64,000 bases of DNA. It comes from Natranaeroarchaeum sp042663585. GTDB taxonomy: Archaea > Halobacteriota > Halobacteria > Halobacteriales > Natronoarchaeaceae. Below are positions 50,656 to 59,532 of the stretch, one piece after another (position 1 is the first letter of the stretch; each line of letters starts with the position of its first letter). Location: the NCBI RefSeq assembly GCF_042663585.1, contig NZ_JBHTAN010000006.1, positions 2,356,001 through 2,420,000 on the forward strand. The letters are read 5' to 3'. The notes under the pieces are model-generated. The model saw only the letters and a program-made list of their open reading frames with translations. It was not told the DNA's origin and searched no databases. The translations under genes were made by a program, and so were the position numbers.

Positions 50656-51032
50656 GCGAGCACGACACCGCAGGAACTACCGAGGAGGCCGATAACGCCG
50701 AACAGCCTGCAGGCGTGCTCAGGCGGGTCCGATCCGAGCCGCGAGTGCACGCCGCGGCGCTGGCGCTGGCGGCCATCGCCGGACTCGTCCTCGCGTGGCT
50801 CCACTGGATCGGGCTGATCGCTGCCGGTGCGCTGGTCGCGTTCGTCGCGCCGTCCGTTCGCCGCGGCCTCGCCTACGGATTCGGCATCGGCCTGCTCGTG
50901 CTGGTCGTCTTCGCGCTCTCGCTCGGCGACGCCGCTGCCCGGACGCCAGCGATGCGACCGATCGTCTACGTGACTGCCGGTAGCGCGCTCGTCCTGCCGG
51001 TACTCGGCTCGCTGGTGCGAGCTATCGAGTGA
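50652..51032 (+). CDS. Small membrane protein, unknown function
   Basis: 126 residues. An acidic N-terminus is followed by hydrophobic segments at about 34-52, 54-73, 75-90 and 103-120 (LALAAIAGLVLAWLHWIGLIAAGALVAFVAPSV). It overlaps the acylase gene by four bases (GTGA), so the two are coupled. No family is recognised. Confidence 0.7.
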   Translation: MSEHDTAGTTEEADNAEQPAGVLRRVRSEPRVHAAALALAAIAGLVLAWLHWIGLIAAGALVAFVAPSVRRGLAYGFGIGLLVLVVFALSLGDAAARTPAMRPIVYVTAGSALVLPVLGSLVRAIE

Positions 51033-51230
51033 AGACACGGAAGAGGTTGCTGTCGAGTCACACCATCGGGGAGCCGGGCATCGGTTCAGTGCTCCCCGGC
51101 CGCTATCGGCCGGAAAGGCTTTGCCGGTGGGCCACCGGAACCAATATATCATTATGAGGAAGCTATGTGTCCGCCCAGGAGACCGACGTCTATCGCGACC
51201 CCGGCAGAGTCGGACGATAGGAGCTGACAG

Positions 51231-53291
51231 ATGACTGAGAACAGCTCTCGACTACTGTCCCGGCGCACAGTTCTTGGCGGTATCGCTGGCGGTGCCAGTG
51301 CCTCTCTTGCGGGCTGTTCACTACTCGACGGGGAGACCGATGCTGGAACCAACGAGGTTGACGACGAGCGGGCACGAGCGCTTGCCGAGCGGTTCGCACC
51401 GACGCTGTACTTCGATCAGGACGAGCAGTGGTTCCCGACGGATCCGCGGACCTACGAGAGCGAGCAGGACGGCAACACCGTCGTCGATGGGTTCGACGCG
51501 CTGGACGGCTACGTCGAGCGCGGCGGCGACGACCCGCCGGAGACGAGAGCGTTCTATCACGCCGTCGAGTACGAGGAGTCGCCGCTCGAAGTCATCCAGT
51601 TCTGGTTTTACTCCGTGTTCGACCAGTTCACCGCGAACTTCCACTGGCACGACTGGGAGCTACTCCAGGTGTTCGTCGACAGCGAGACTGACGAGCCACA
51701 GCTGTACGTCGCCAGTGCACACTCCCGCTCCGCCCCGAACAACGAGTTCCTCGACCCGGACCCGGAACGGCGACCGAGAGTGCTCGTCGAACTCGGATCG
51801 CATTCGAGCGGGCTCTCGGTCAACGACGAAGCGGACCGCTTCCAGCGGTTCCCGCTGGACGGCGGGTTCGCTGACATCACGAACAGCGCTATCGACGGCA
51901 TCGAAGACATCGTCTCCATCCCGGTGGCGTACGGGCTTCCGCGGGACGAGGGGCTGTCGCTACCGTACGCCGTCCCGGAACTCGACGGTGCCCCGCTTTA
52001 CGAACACGACCGGCTCCCCGCCGTCGACGCCTCGGATCTCGTCGACGAGGCGGTGACGATCCGCTCGTTCGAGGACCTGCGGTCCCCGCCCACGGACCTT
52101 CCGAGCCGAGAGACGGGCCTGGAGTTCGATTTCGCGGGCCGCGACCAGAGCGACGCGGACGTGACATACGATCTGGCACCGACGACGGAACTGGAACACA
52201 TCGAGGATTTCACCGGCCCGCAGTTGAGCTTCGAGTTCGCGATTCCCGAGTTCGCCGAGGACCTCGTCGCCGGGCACATCACGACCACGGGCGTCCCGTG
52301 GAAGGGCCCACGATACGAGGAGCCGGCGACCGACATCACCGAGGCAACGCACAGACAGGCGCTCGCGGAGCGGTACGACGCCATCGCGAAGCCAGCACCG
52401 ATCAATCGGGTAATCGCGGGCGTCACGAACGCGGTCTCCTCGGACGACGCGCCGGAAGACGAGGGACTGACGACCGTTAGCTCCCCCCTAGAGATGTTCG
52501 CCCTGTTACAGAGCGATCCCGAAGCGGTGCCGACCTTTCAGGGGATCGCCGTCCTGCAGGACGTGCCGGAGGGAGAGCACACCTTTACGATCAACGGCGC
52601 AGGGGTCGAACCGCACAGCGAGACGGTCACGGTCTCCGGAGACGACGAGCCGACAGTCGCCGGCGTGGACGGCGAAATCCCGGTCGTCGCCCGCGAGAAC
52701 GCGACGAAGATCGAGGTCGACCCGAGCAACGCCGACAGCGACCTCAGCGACCTGGCGGTCGAGGACGACTTCGCCGGACGGATGTACGACGCCCCGCTCT
52801 CGGAACCCGATGCCGTCTACGTCCATCGAGGGGGAGCCTACACGACCGAAGTGATCGACACCGACGGCGAGATCGGCGCGTTCCGCGTCAATCCTGACGA
52901 GGAAGAGCGAGTCCGGATCGACGAGCCCCGGACTGGAAAGGCCTCGCTCGCGACCTATCTGGCCGATATCGCCGAGGAGACGCAGGCCCAGGTCGCGGCC
53001 GTCGACGGCGACGATGACGACGACGGGCAGAGCAACGCAGTTAGAGGCCTCGCACAGGCACTCGAAGCCGTCTCCGAAGCGGGGCGGCGGGCTGCCGAGA
53101 ACGCAGCGTCGGGCTCCAAGAGGAACGCGGACCGAGAGCTAGAGACGGTCGCATCCCGGCTAGAGCGCGTCGAGACGCGTCTACAGGAGGCCCGAGGAGC
53201 GCTTCCCGAAGGGCTGGCGAACGCGAGCGACAAGCGCCTGGAGCAGGCACAGCGGAGGACTGAGCAGGCCCAGAACGCCGATAAGCTCTGA
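51231..53291 (+). CDS. Large Tat lipoprotein with Vps62-like N-terminal domain and C-terminal coiled coil
   Basis: 686 residues. LLSRRTVLGGIAGGASASLAGC gives a Tat motif and lipobox. The first part of the mature protein (about 45-200: RFAPTLYFDQDEQWFPTDPR..., FYHAVEYEESPLEVIQFWFYSVFDQFTANFHWHDWELLQVFVD, YVASAHSRSAPN) resembles the Vps62/DUF946 family, and the paired W-H-D-W-E pattern may bind metal. The middle is of unknown type. The last 90 residues are a coiled coil of Ala, Glu and Arg (LEAVSEAGRRAAENAASG, RLERVETRLQEARGALPEG). A purine-rich GGAG lies at a Shine-Dalgarno position before the ATG. The Vps62 match is tentative. Confidence 0.75.
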   Translation: MTENSSRLLSRRTVLGGIAGGASASLAGCSLLDGETDAGTNEVDDERARALAERFAPTLYFDQDEQWFPTDPRTYESEQDGNTVVDGFDALDGYVERGGDDPPETRAFYHAVEYEESPLEVIQFWFYSVFDQFTANFHWHDWELLQVFVDSETDEPQLYVASAHSRSAPNNEFLDPDPERRPRVLVELGSHSSGLSVNDEADRFQRFPLDGGFADITNSAIDGIEDIVSIPVAYGLPRDEGLSLPYAVPELDGAPLYEHDRLPAVDASDLVDEAVTIRSFEDLRSPPTDLPSRETGLEFDFAGRDQSDADVTYDLAPTTELEHIEDFTGPQLSFEFAIPEFAEDLVAGHITTTGVPWKGPRYEEPATDITEATHRQALAERYDAIAKPAPINRVIAGVTNAVSSDDAPEDEGLTTVSSPLEMFALLQSDPEAVPTFQGIAVLQDVPEGEHTFTINGAGVEPHSETVTVSGDDEPTVAGVDGEIPVVARENATKIEVDPSNADSDLSDLAVEDDFAGRMYDAPLSEPDAVYVHRGGAYTTEVIDTDGEIGAFRVNPDEEERVRIDEPRTGKASLATYLADIAEETQAQVAAVDGDDDDDGQSNAVRGLAQALEAVSEAGRRAAENAASGSKRNADRELETVASRLERVETRLQEARGALPEGLANASDKRLEQAQRRTEQAQNADKL

Positions 53292-53435
53292 GTTCGGCGT
53301 GACGTCGCGCCGGGACAATACAGCTAAACTATAGATCGGGGGAGCGTGCTCTCCGCCGTCGTCGACGAACGTCCGGACTCGGCCCTGCCGGATTCGGCGT
53401 GAGAATAAAATACTGGGTGTGTCTATGTCGAACCA

Positions 53436-54590
53436 ATGAACTATGATCGCTCGTTCGGCCGCCGACTGCTCGTGGGCGGCTTCGTCGCCGCGCTGTTCGT
53501 GCTCGTCGCGTACGTCGCCTACTCGTTTCTCGCCGTCCTCGTGTTCTCGGTGTTTCTGTACTACGCCGTCCGTCCGATCCATCGGTCGCTCGCCCGGTTC
53601 GACCTCCCGACACGGGTCCGCGCGATGCTCGCGCTCGTCCTATTCGGAATCCCGTTCGTCCTCCTCATCGGCTACACCCTCGCTATCGTCGCCATCGAGA
53701 CGCAGGACTTTCTCATGACCTACGACGTCGAGGCAAGCTATCTCCAGCAGGTACTGGAGGGGAGCGACCTCGCCGCCCTGGACCTGACCCAACTGCAGGG
53801 GCTTCTAACCGACGCAGCGACGCCCGGTTCGATCGGCGTCCTGCTGGCGAATCTCGGGGTAGTCATCAGCCTCGTTAGCGGCGCAATCGTCCAGTTCCTC
53901 GTCCTCGTCGTGCTGACCTACTACATGCTGGTCGACGGCCCCCAACTCGTCGACTGGCTATTCACGACCTACGACGAGTCCGGTGTCGGCCGACGGTACG
54001 CCCAGGCCGTCGACCCCGACCTCTCGCTGACGCTCTTTGGCAACATCGTAAACGTGTTCATCACGGCTATCGTCGCCCTCGTCACGTTCTACGGCTACAA
54101 CCTGTTCGCTCCTCCCACGATAGAGATTCCCTACGCGGGACTGGTCGCCGCACTCGCCGGCATCGGGAGCCTGATCCCAGTCGTCGGCATCAAACTCGTC
54201 TACGTCCCCGTCGTCGGCCTGCTCGCGGTGAACGCCTGGACCGCCGGCGACCTCTCCTTGCTCCTGCCGGTCGCTGGACTGCTGGCGGTCAGCGGCGTCC
54301 TCGTCGACTTCATCCCCGACTTCTTCATCCGGGCGCACATCAGCGGTGCGGAGACCCACACCGGACTGTTGCTGCTCTCGTACGTCGTCGGCCCCGTCGT
54401 CTTCGGCTTCTACGGGCTCTTTCTCGCGCCCATCCTGCTGATCCTCGTGCTCAACGCGGTGCGGATTCTGCTACCGTACGCGCTCGCCGGGGAGTCGGTG
54501 GGGATGCGTCAGGCGCGACTGGAGGAGTTCGGAGAGCGTGGAGAGATGGGGGGTGAATCGGTGGAGGAGCCTGTGGGGGTTCAAGACTGA
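53436..54590 (+). CDS. AI-2E family transporter (PerM-type permease)
   Basis: 384 residues with about eight membrane helices (LLVGGFVAALFVLVAYVAYSFLAVLVFSVFLYYAVRPIHR is the first conserved block). The core shows the AI-2E exporter family pattern, including FYGYNLFAPPTIEIPYAGLVAALAGIGSLIPVVGIKLVYVPVVG and GPVVFGFYGLFLAPILLILVLNAVRILLPY. Family members export autoinducer-2-like molecules or act as antiporters; the substrate is not known in haloarchaea. The last 45 residues are a polar tail. Confidence 0.88.
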   Translation: MNYDRSFGRRLLVGGFVAALFVLVAYVAYSFLAVLVFSVFLYYAVRPIHRSLARFDLPTRVRAMLALVLFGIPFVLLIGYTLAIVAIETQDFLMTYDVEASYLQQVLEGSDLAALDLTQLQGLLTDAATPGSIGVLLANLGVVISLVSGAIVQFLVLVVLTYYMLVDGPQLVDWLFTTYDESGVGRRYAQAVDPDLSLTLFGNIVNVFITAIVALVTFYGYNLFAPPTIEIPYAGLVAALAGIGSLIPVVGIKLVYVPVVGLLAVNAWTAGDLSLLLPVAGLLAVSGVLVDFIPDFFIRAHISGAETHTGLLLLSYVVGPVVFGFYGLFLAPILLILVLNAVRILLPYALAGESVGMRQARLEEFGERGEMGGESVEEPVGVQD

Positions 54591-54621
54591 GAGCCTGCGC
54601 TCGTCGAGTAGCGTTCGGAAA

Positions 54622-54644
54622 AGTGGGTTTGGGCAGATTTGAAC
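54622..54644. repeat. Duplicated 3' end of tRNA-Val (att-like repeat, distal copy)
   Basis: This 23-base sequence, starting AGTGGGTTTGGGCAG, is an exact copy of 54742-54764, the 3' end of tRNA-Val (T-arm 3' strand through discriminator base) plus two flanking bases. A copy of a tRNA 3' end 120 bases away is the usual footprint of integration and excision of a mobile element. No integrase gene is nearby. Confidence 0.6.
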
Positions 54645-54707
54645 AACGCGAACGCCTCGTTGCACTCGGCGTTCTCTCGTTCAAAATGCCTGCACGTAAT
54701 TCAAACA

Positions 54708-54733
54708 CGCGCCGCTCGAAGGTGAGCGGCGCG
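54708..54733. other. Strong hairpin between the att-like repeats
   Basis: A 10-base inverted repeat (CGCGCCGCTC and GAGCGGCGCG) encloses GAAGGT. It lies just 3' of tRNA-Val on its strand and could aid tRNA processing or termination, or be part of the old integrated segment. No coding region is visible in 54591-54743. Confidence 0.45.
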
Positions 54734-54741
54734 AGAATTGG

Positions 54742-54764
54742 AGTGGGTTTGGGCAGATTTGAAC
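54742..54764. repeat. Duplicated 3' end of tRNA-Val (tRNA-proximal copy)
   Basis: This 23-base repeat overlaps the tRNA-Val 3' end and is identical to 54622-54644. It is the functional tRNA end in an integration-site reading. Confidence 0.6.
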
Positions 54765-54818
54765 TGCCGGCCTCCTCCATGTCAAGGAGGTGTCATAACC
54801 AGACTAGACCACAAACCC
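54744..54818 (-). tRNA. tRNA-Val (GAC anticodon)
   Basis: 75 bases. On the minus strand the acceptor stem GGGTTTG pairs with CAAACCC and the discriminator is A. The anticodon stem CCTCC/GGAGG encloses the loop TTGACAT with anticodon GAC. The T-arm GGCAG-TTCAAAT-CTGCC is canonical. The D arm is GTC...GAC. The 3' CCA is not encoded. It reads Val codons GUC/GUU. The gene is intronless. Its 3' end is duplicated at 54622. Confidence 0.93.
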
Positions 54819-54924
54819 CGTCTGGTGCGCTTCTTTCTGCACTCACAGATATCCCGGGGACACAATTGAAGGTTTCGGATTCGGCCGCCGGGTGCGGAAT
54901 CACCACATGGTGAGAGTGCGACAC

Positions 54925-54951
54925 GCTTAAGTTAGTGTACGAAGTTGTACA
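54925..54951 (+). promoter_or_regulatory. trp promoter with TATA box and palindrome
   Basis: CTTAAGTT at 54925-54932 is the TATA candidate, about 55 bases before the trpD start. Downstream of it, TGTAC-GAAGTT-GTACA (54936-54951) is a 5-6-5 inverted repeat, located between the TATA box and the likely start site near 54955, where a repressor would act. A weaker alternative promoter nearer the gene is possible. Confidence 0.45.
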
Positions 54952-54984
54952 TTGTAAGACTAAACAGTTCATTGGTGACCTCTA

Positions 54985-55983
54985 ATGCAAGACTACATCG
55001 AACGTGTGACCGAGGGCGAGGACCTGACACAGACGGAAGCACGGCAGGCGGCGAGCGCCGTGTTCGAGGACGCAACGGAGGCGCAGATCGGTGCCCTGCT
55101 GACCGCGCTCCGCTCGAAAGGCGAGACTGAGACCGAGATTGCGGGCTTCGCCGAGGGGATGCGCGACGCCGCGCGGACGATCACGCCCGACCGGACGCCG
55201 CTGGTCGACACCTGCGGCACCGGCGGCGACGACTACGACACGATCAACGTCTCGACGACGAGCGCCATCGTCGCCAGCGGGGCCGGCGTCCCCGTCGCCA
55301 AGCACGGCAACTACTCGGTGTCGTCGAACTCCGGCAGTGCCGACGTGCTGGAGGAGGTCGGCGTCGACGTCGAGGCGGAGCCGTCAGCCGTCGAGGGAGC
55401 TATCGAGACCGACGGGATCGGCTTCATGCTCGCGCCGGTGTTCCACCCCGCGATGAAGGCCGTGATCGGCCCGCGTAAGGAACTCGGGATGCGAACGGTC
55501 TTCAACGTGCTCGGGCCGCTGACGAACCCCGCCGGAGCGGACGCCCAGATCGTCGGCGTCTACGATCCGGACCTCGTGCCGGTGCTCGCCCAGGCGCTCG
55601 CGCAGATGGACGTCGAACGCGCGCTCGTGGTCCACGGTGCGGGGATGGACGAGATCACGGTCCACGACGAGACGACCGTCGCGGAGGTCGACGGCGACCG
55701 GATCGAGGAGTACGTGCTGACGCCCGCCGATCTCGGGCTGGACGTTCACCCCATCGAAGCAGTCTCGGGCGGAACGCCGAGCGAGAACGCCGCCGATATG
55801 CGCGGAATCGTCGAGGGTGACGTGCAGGGCGCAAAACGTGAGATCATCCTGGCGAACGCCGGCGCGGCCATCTACGTCGCGGGCGAGGCCGACTCGCTCG
55901 AAGCCGGCGTCGACGCCGCCCGACAGGCGATCCAGTCGGGTGCCGCCGCCGAGAAGCTAGAACAGCTACGGACCGGCGTATGA
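54985..55983 (+). CDS. trpD: Anthranilate phosphoribosyltransferase
   Basis: TrpD adds phosphoribose to anthranilate, the second tryptophan step. The 332-residue enzyme has the PRPP-binding motif VDTCGTGGDDYDTINVSTTSAIVASGAGVPVAKHGNYSVSSNSGSADVLEEVG and the anthranilate region FMLAPVFHPAMK and GPRKELGMRTVFNVLGPLTNPAGA. All family landmarks are intact. It starts the trpDFEG cluster and overlaps trpF by four bases. Confidence 0.96.
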   Translation: MQDYIERVTEGEDLTQTEARQAASAVFEDATEAQIGALLTALRSKGETETEIAGFAEGMRDAARTITPDRTPLVDTCGTGGDDYDTINVSTTSAIVASGAGVPVAKHGNYSVSSNSGSADVLEEVGVDVEAEPSAVEGAIETDGIGFMLAPVFHPAMKAVIGPRKELGMRTVFNVLGPLTNPAGADAQIVGVYDPDLVPVLAQALAQMDVERALVVHGAGMDEITVHDETTVAEVDGDRIEEYVLTPADLGLDVHPIEAVSGGTPSENAADMRGIVEGDVQGAKREIILANAGAAIYVAGEADSLEAGVDAARQAIQSGAAAEKLEQLRTGV

Positions 55984-56648
55984 CGCGGGTCAAGATCTGT
56001 GGACTGACGAGCGAGCAGGACGTCGAGACGGTCGTCGACGCCGGCGCTGACGCACTGGGGTTCATCGTCGACGTGCCGGTCGATACACCGCGCGACCTGA
56101 CGGTCGACCGGGCCACAGACCTCGTACGCGAGGTTCCACCCTTCGCCTCGACGGTGCTGGTGACGATGCCCGAACGCGCCGCGCGCGCCGTCGACCTCGC
56201 GGAGCGGATCCAGCCCGACACCGTCCAGCTACACGGCGACCTCTCGCCCGCCGACGCGGCGACGGTGACGGAGCAGGTCCCGGCGACGGTAGTCAAGGCA
56301 GTCGACGCCGACGAACCGGAACGCTGTGAGCGCTACGTCGATGCCGTCGATGCGCTGCTCGTCGACTCCGCGGACGGCGAGGGTGGCGGCGGCACCGGCG
56401 AGACCCACGACTGGGACCGGACCGCCACAGTGGCCGCCGAACTCGATGCCCCGGTGATTCTCGCGGGCGGTCTCACGCCCGAGAACGTCGCCGCGGCCGT
56501 CGAGACCGTCGAACCGTACGGCGTCGACGTCGCGAGCGGCGTCGAGCGCGAGACGATAGGCGAGGACGACTCACGGAAAGATCCCGACGCAGTCGCGCGG
56601 TTCGTCGCCCGTGCGAACGCGGCCGAAGGGATGGAGACGATAGCATGA
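55980..56648 (+). CDS. trpF: Phosphoribosylanthranilate isomerase
   Basis: 222 residues of the TIM-barrel type: RVKICGLTSEQDVETVVDAGADALGFIVDVPVDTPRDL, then TVQLHGDLSPADAATV and VDALLVDSADGEGGGGTG...PVILAGGLTPENVAAAVETVEPYGVDVASGVER, which carry the phosphate-binding and catalytic residues. It isomerises phosphoribosylanthranilate in tryptophan synthesis. It overlaps trpD and trpE by four bases each. Confidence 0.95.
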   Translation: MTRVKICGLTSEQDVETVVDAGADALGFIVDVPVDTPRDLTVDRATDLVREVPPFASTVLVTMPERAARAVDLAERIQPDTVQLHGDLSPADAATVTEQVPATVVKAVDADEPERCERYVDAVDALLVDSADGEGGGGTGETHDWDRTATVAAELDAPVILAGGLTPENVAAAVETVEPYGVDVASGVERETIGEDDSRKDPDAVARFVARANAAEGMETIA

Positions 56649-58314
56649 CGGAACTCACACCCGACAGCGCGCAGTTTGGACAGCACGTCTCGGATGCAGT
56701 CAAGGGCGACGGGGCGGACGCAGTTGTCGTCCGGACGGCAGTCGACCTCGACCTCGACGTCTCGCCGCTGTCGGCCTACGCGGCGCTGACCGGCCGGACA
56801 ACGGAGACGGCCCCCGCCGACTACGCTTTCCTGCTGGAGAGCGCCCAGAAGACGGCCTCCAGCGATCCGGATGGGGCCTTCCGGCCGGCCAGCGCGTCGG
56901 CGGATCGACACGCACGCTACTCCTTCGTCGGCTACGACCCCGCGGCGGTCGTGACCGTCGACCCGGACGAAACCGACGTGGAGGTGCTTGGCGACGAGCG
57001 CTACGGCGACCTGATCGACCCGACTGGCGAGGACGCGACCGACTCGTTGCGTTCGGCGCTCCCCGACGCCGACCTCGCCGGGTTCGAGAACGGCGACCGC
57101 CGCCAACTCGACGGGGGACTCGTCGGCTTTCTCGCCTACGACGCCGTCTACGATCTCTGGCTCGACGACGTGGGCGTCCTGCCGAGCGAAGAGAGTCAGG
57201 GCTCGACGGACGAGGAGTACGAGTCCGTCGGCGTCGAGCGGCCCGACTCCCGGTTCCCCGACGCGCAGTTCGTCCTGAACACGAAGACGCTGGTGTTCGA
57301 CGAGGTCGCGGGAACGCTCTCGCTCGTCTTCACGCCGGTCGTGCGCGAGGACGACGACGTCGACGCTATCTACGAGGACCTCGTGACGGAGGCCGAACGC
57401 GTGGAGGAACTCCTCGACGGGGCGAGCGACCCCGACTGCGGACCGTTCATCCGAGACCGCGAGGTCGCCGGCCCGCAGGACGAGTACGAGGACGCGGTGC
57501 GCGCGGCGAAAGAGCACGTCCTCGACGGCGACGTTTATCAGGCAGTCGTCTCCCGAAAGCGCGAACTGTACGGCGATATCGATTCGCTCGGGTTCTATCG
57601 CGCGCTCCGCGAGATCAACCCCTCGCCGTACATGTACCTGCTCGGCTACGACGATCTGACCATCGTCGGCGCGAGCCCCGAGACGCTCGTTTCGGTCGAG
57701 GACGAGGAAGTGAAGGCGAACCCCATCGCCGGCACCTGCGACCGCGGCGAGAGCCCAGTCGAGGACCGTCGACTGGCCGGAGAGATGCTCGCGGACGCCA
57801 AAGAGCGGGCCGAACACACGATGCTGGTCGATCTGGCGCGAAACGACGTCCGGCGGGTGAGCGAACCCGGATCCGTCCGCGTCGACGAGTTCATGAACGT
57901 CCTCAAGTATTCGCACGTCCAGCACATCGAGAGCACTGTCACCGGGAAACTGGCCGCGGATTCTGATGCCTTCGACGCGACGCGGGCCTCGTTCCCCGCC
58001 GGAACGCTCTCGGGCGCGCCGAAGATCCGCGCGATGGAGATCATCGACGACCTCGAACGCGAACCTCGGGGAATCTACGGCGGCGGCGTCGGCTACTTCT
58101 CGTGGACCGGTGACGCCGACATGGCGATCGTCATTCGGACCGCAACGATCGAACACGGCGACGAGGACCGGATCACCGTGCAGGCGGGCGCAGGGCTGGT
58201 CGCCGACAGCCAGCCAACCGCCGAGTACGAGGAGACTGAAAAGAAGATGGGCGGCGTCCTGGCGGCAATCGATCGGATCGAGGAGCAAGCAGAGGCGGCC
58301 TCGGAGGTACGCCG

Positions 58315-58318
<4 letters not shown>
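56645..58318 (+). CDS. trpE: Anthranilate synthase component I
   Basis: 557 residues. The chorismate-binding C-terminal half shows VYQAVVSRKRELYGDID, INPSPYMYLLGYDDLTIVGASPETLVSVEDEEVKANPIAGTCDRGESP, EHTMLVDLARNDVRRVSEPGSVRVDEFMNV and FPAGTLSGAPKIRAMEIIDDLEREPRGIYGGGVGYFSWTGDADMAIVIRTA, all standard for TrpE. The N-terminal half has the feedback-site region YAFLLESAQ...YSFVGYDPAAVVTV, where the usual tryptophan-binding LLES is present. It makes anthranilate with TrpG, whose gene overlaps it by four bases. Confidence 0.96.
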
Positions 58319-58931
<613 letters not shown>

Positions 58932-58935
<4 letters not shown>

Positions 58936-59162
58936 ATTCCGACGAGTGTCAGTCCATAGAGGACACCGATAACGACCGTCGCGATCAGAAGTAGCTTCCA
59001 GGCGAGACTGAGGAGAAACCGACCGACAATCGTTACGAGCGCGAGAAGGGCGAGGCCGACGAACGCCTGCGCTAGCGGGTTGGAGGGCACGGCGTCGAAG
59101 GCCGCCGGCAGCATCGACGTTGCAATCGAACTGAGCATGGAACCTAACAGTTCAGCACGCAT
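58932..59162 (-). CDS. Small membrane protein, unknown function
   Basis: 76 residues from MRAELLGSMLSS (an ATG seven codons upstream is possible). It has two hydrophobic helices: AQAFVGLALLALVTIVGRFLLSLAW and KLLLIATVVIGVLYGLTLVG. No domain is recognised. The stop overlaps the trpG stop by four bases. The 350-base gap to its right holds scattered TATA-like elements (59279-59287 and 59419-59426) and no further gene. Confidence 0.6.
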
Positions 59163-59532
59163 GATAACCTTTGTGGGAGGCATCTGGTACGTCCGGGCAG
59201 TCCCAGCCTACCGAAAGTAAAATCCACAGAGGGAGTCGAGACGGCTGGAGACGATATCACTTTCACCGCGAATGACCTAGTATTAATATGCCGCCACGCT
59301 ACTGTACGTACAGACCCGGACCGGCGACTGACAGGGACAGTGGTCGCACTCAGATCCAACCGGAGAGCCATCTGTGAAACTAGAGTTGTATTAGTGCAAA
59401 CACGTCCCGATTCAGTCGTTTTATGAGGATGGAATCAGTAGCAATGGTCCGTCACCGATTACCCCGAACTATGACGCACACAAATTACAAAAATGCCAGA
59501 CAGCACGACGATTCGACGATGGTGAGCGCCGC
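59163..59532. other. Gap upstream of the ribonucleotide reductase gene
   Basis: No coding region is supported in this 370-base stretch. AT-rich TATA-like elements occur at 59279-59287 (AGTATTAAT) and 59419-59426 (GTTTTATG); the second would give a leader of about 85 bases for the reductase. No cobalamin riboswitch structure was identified by eye. Confidence 0.5.

Noticed and set aside
54622..54644. Possible second tRNA-Val gene
   Set aside because: Only the 3' end of the tRNA matches; there is no anticodon or D arm, so it is an att-like duplicate.
59163..59532. Cobalamin riboswitch upstream of nrdJ
   Set aside because: No conserved B12-box or pairing was found by eye, and such riboswitches are not typical of haloarchaea.
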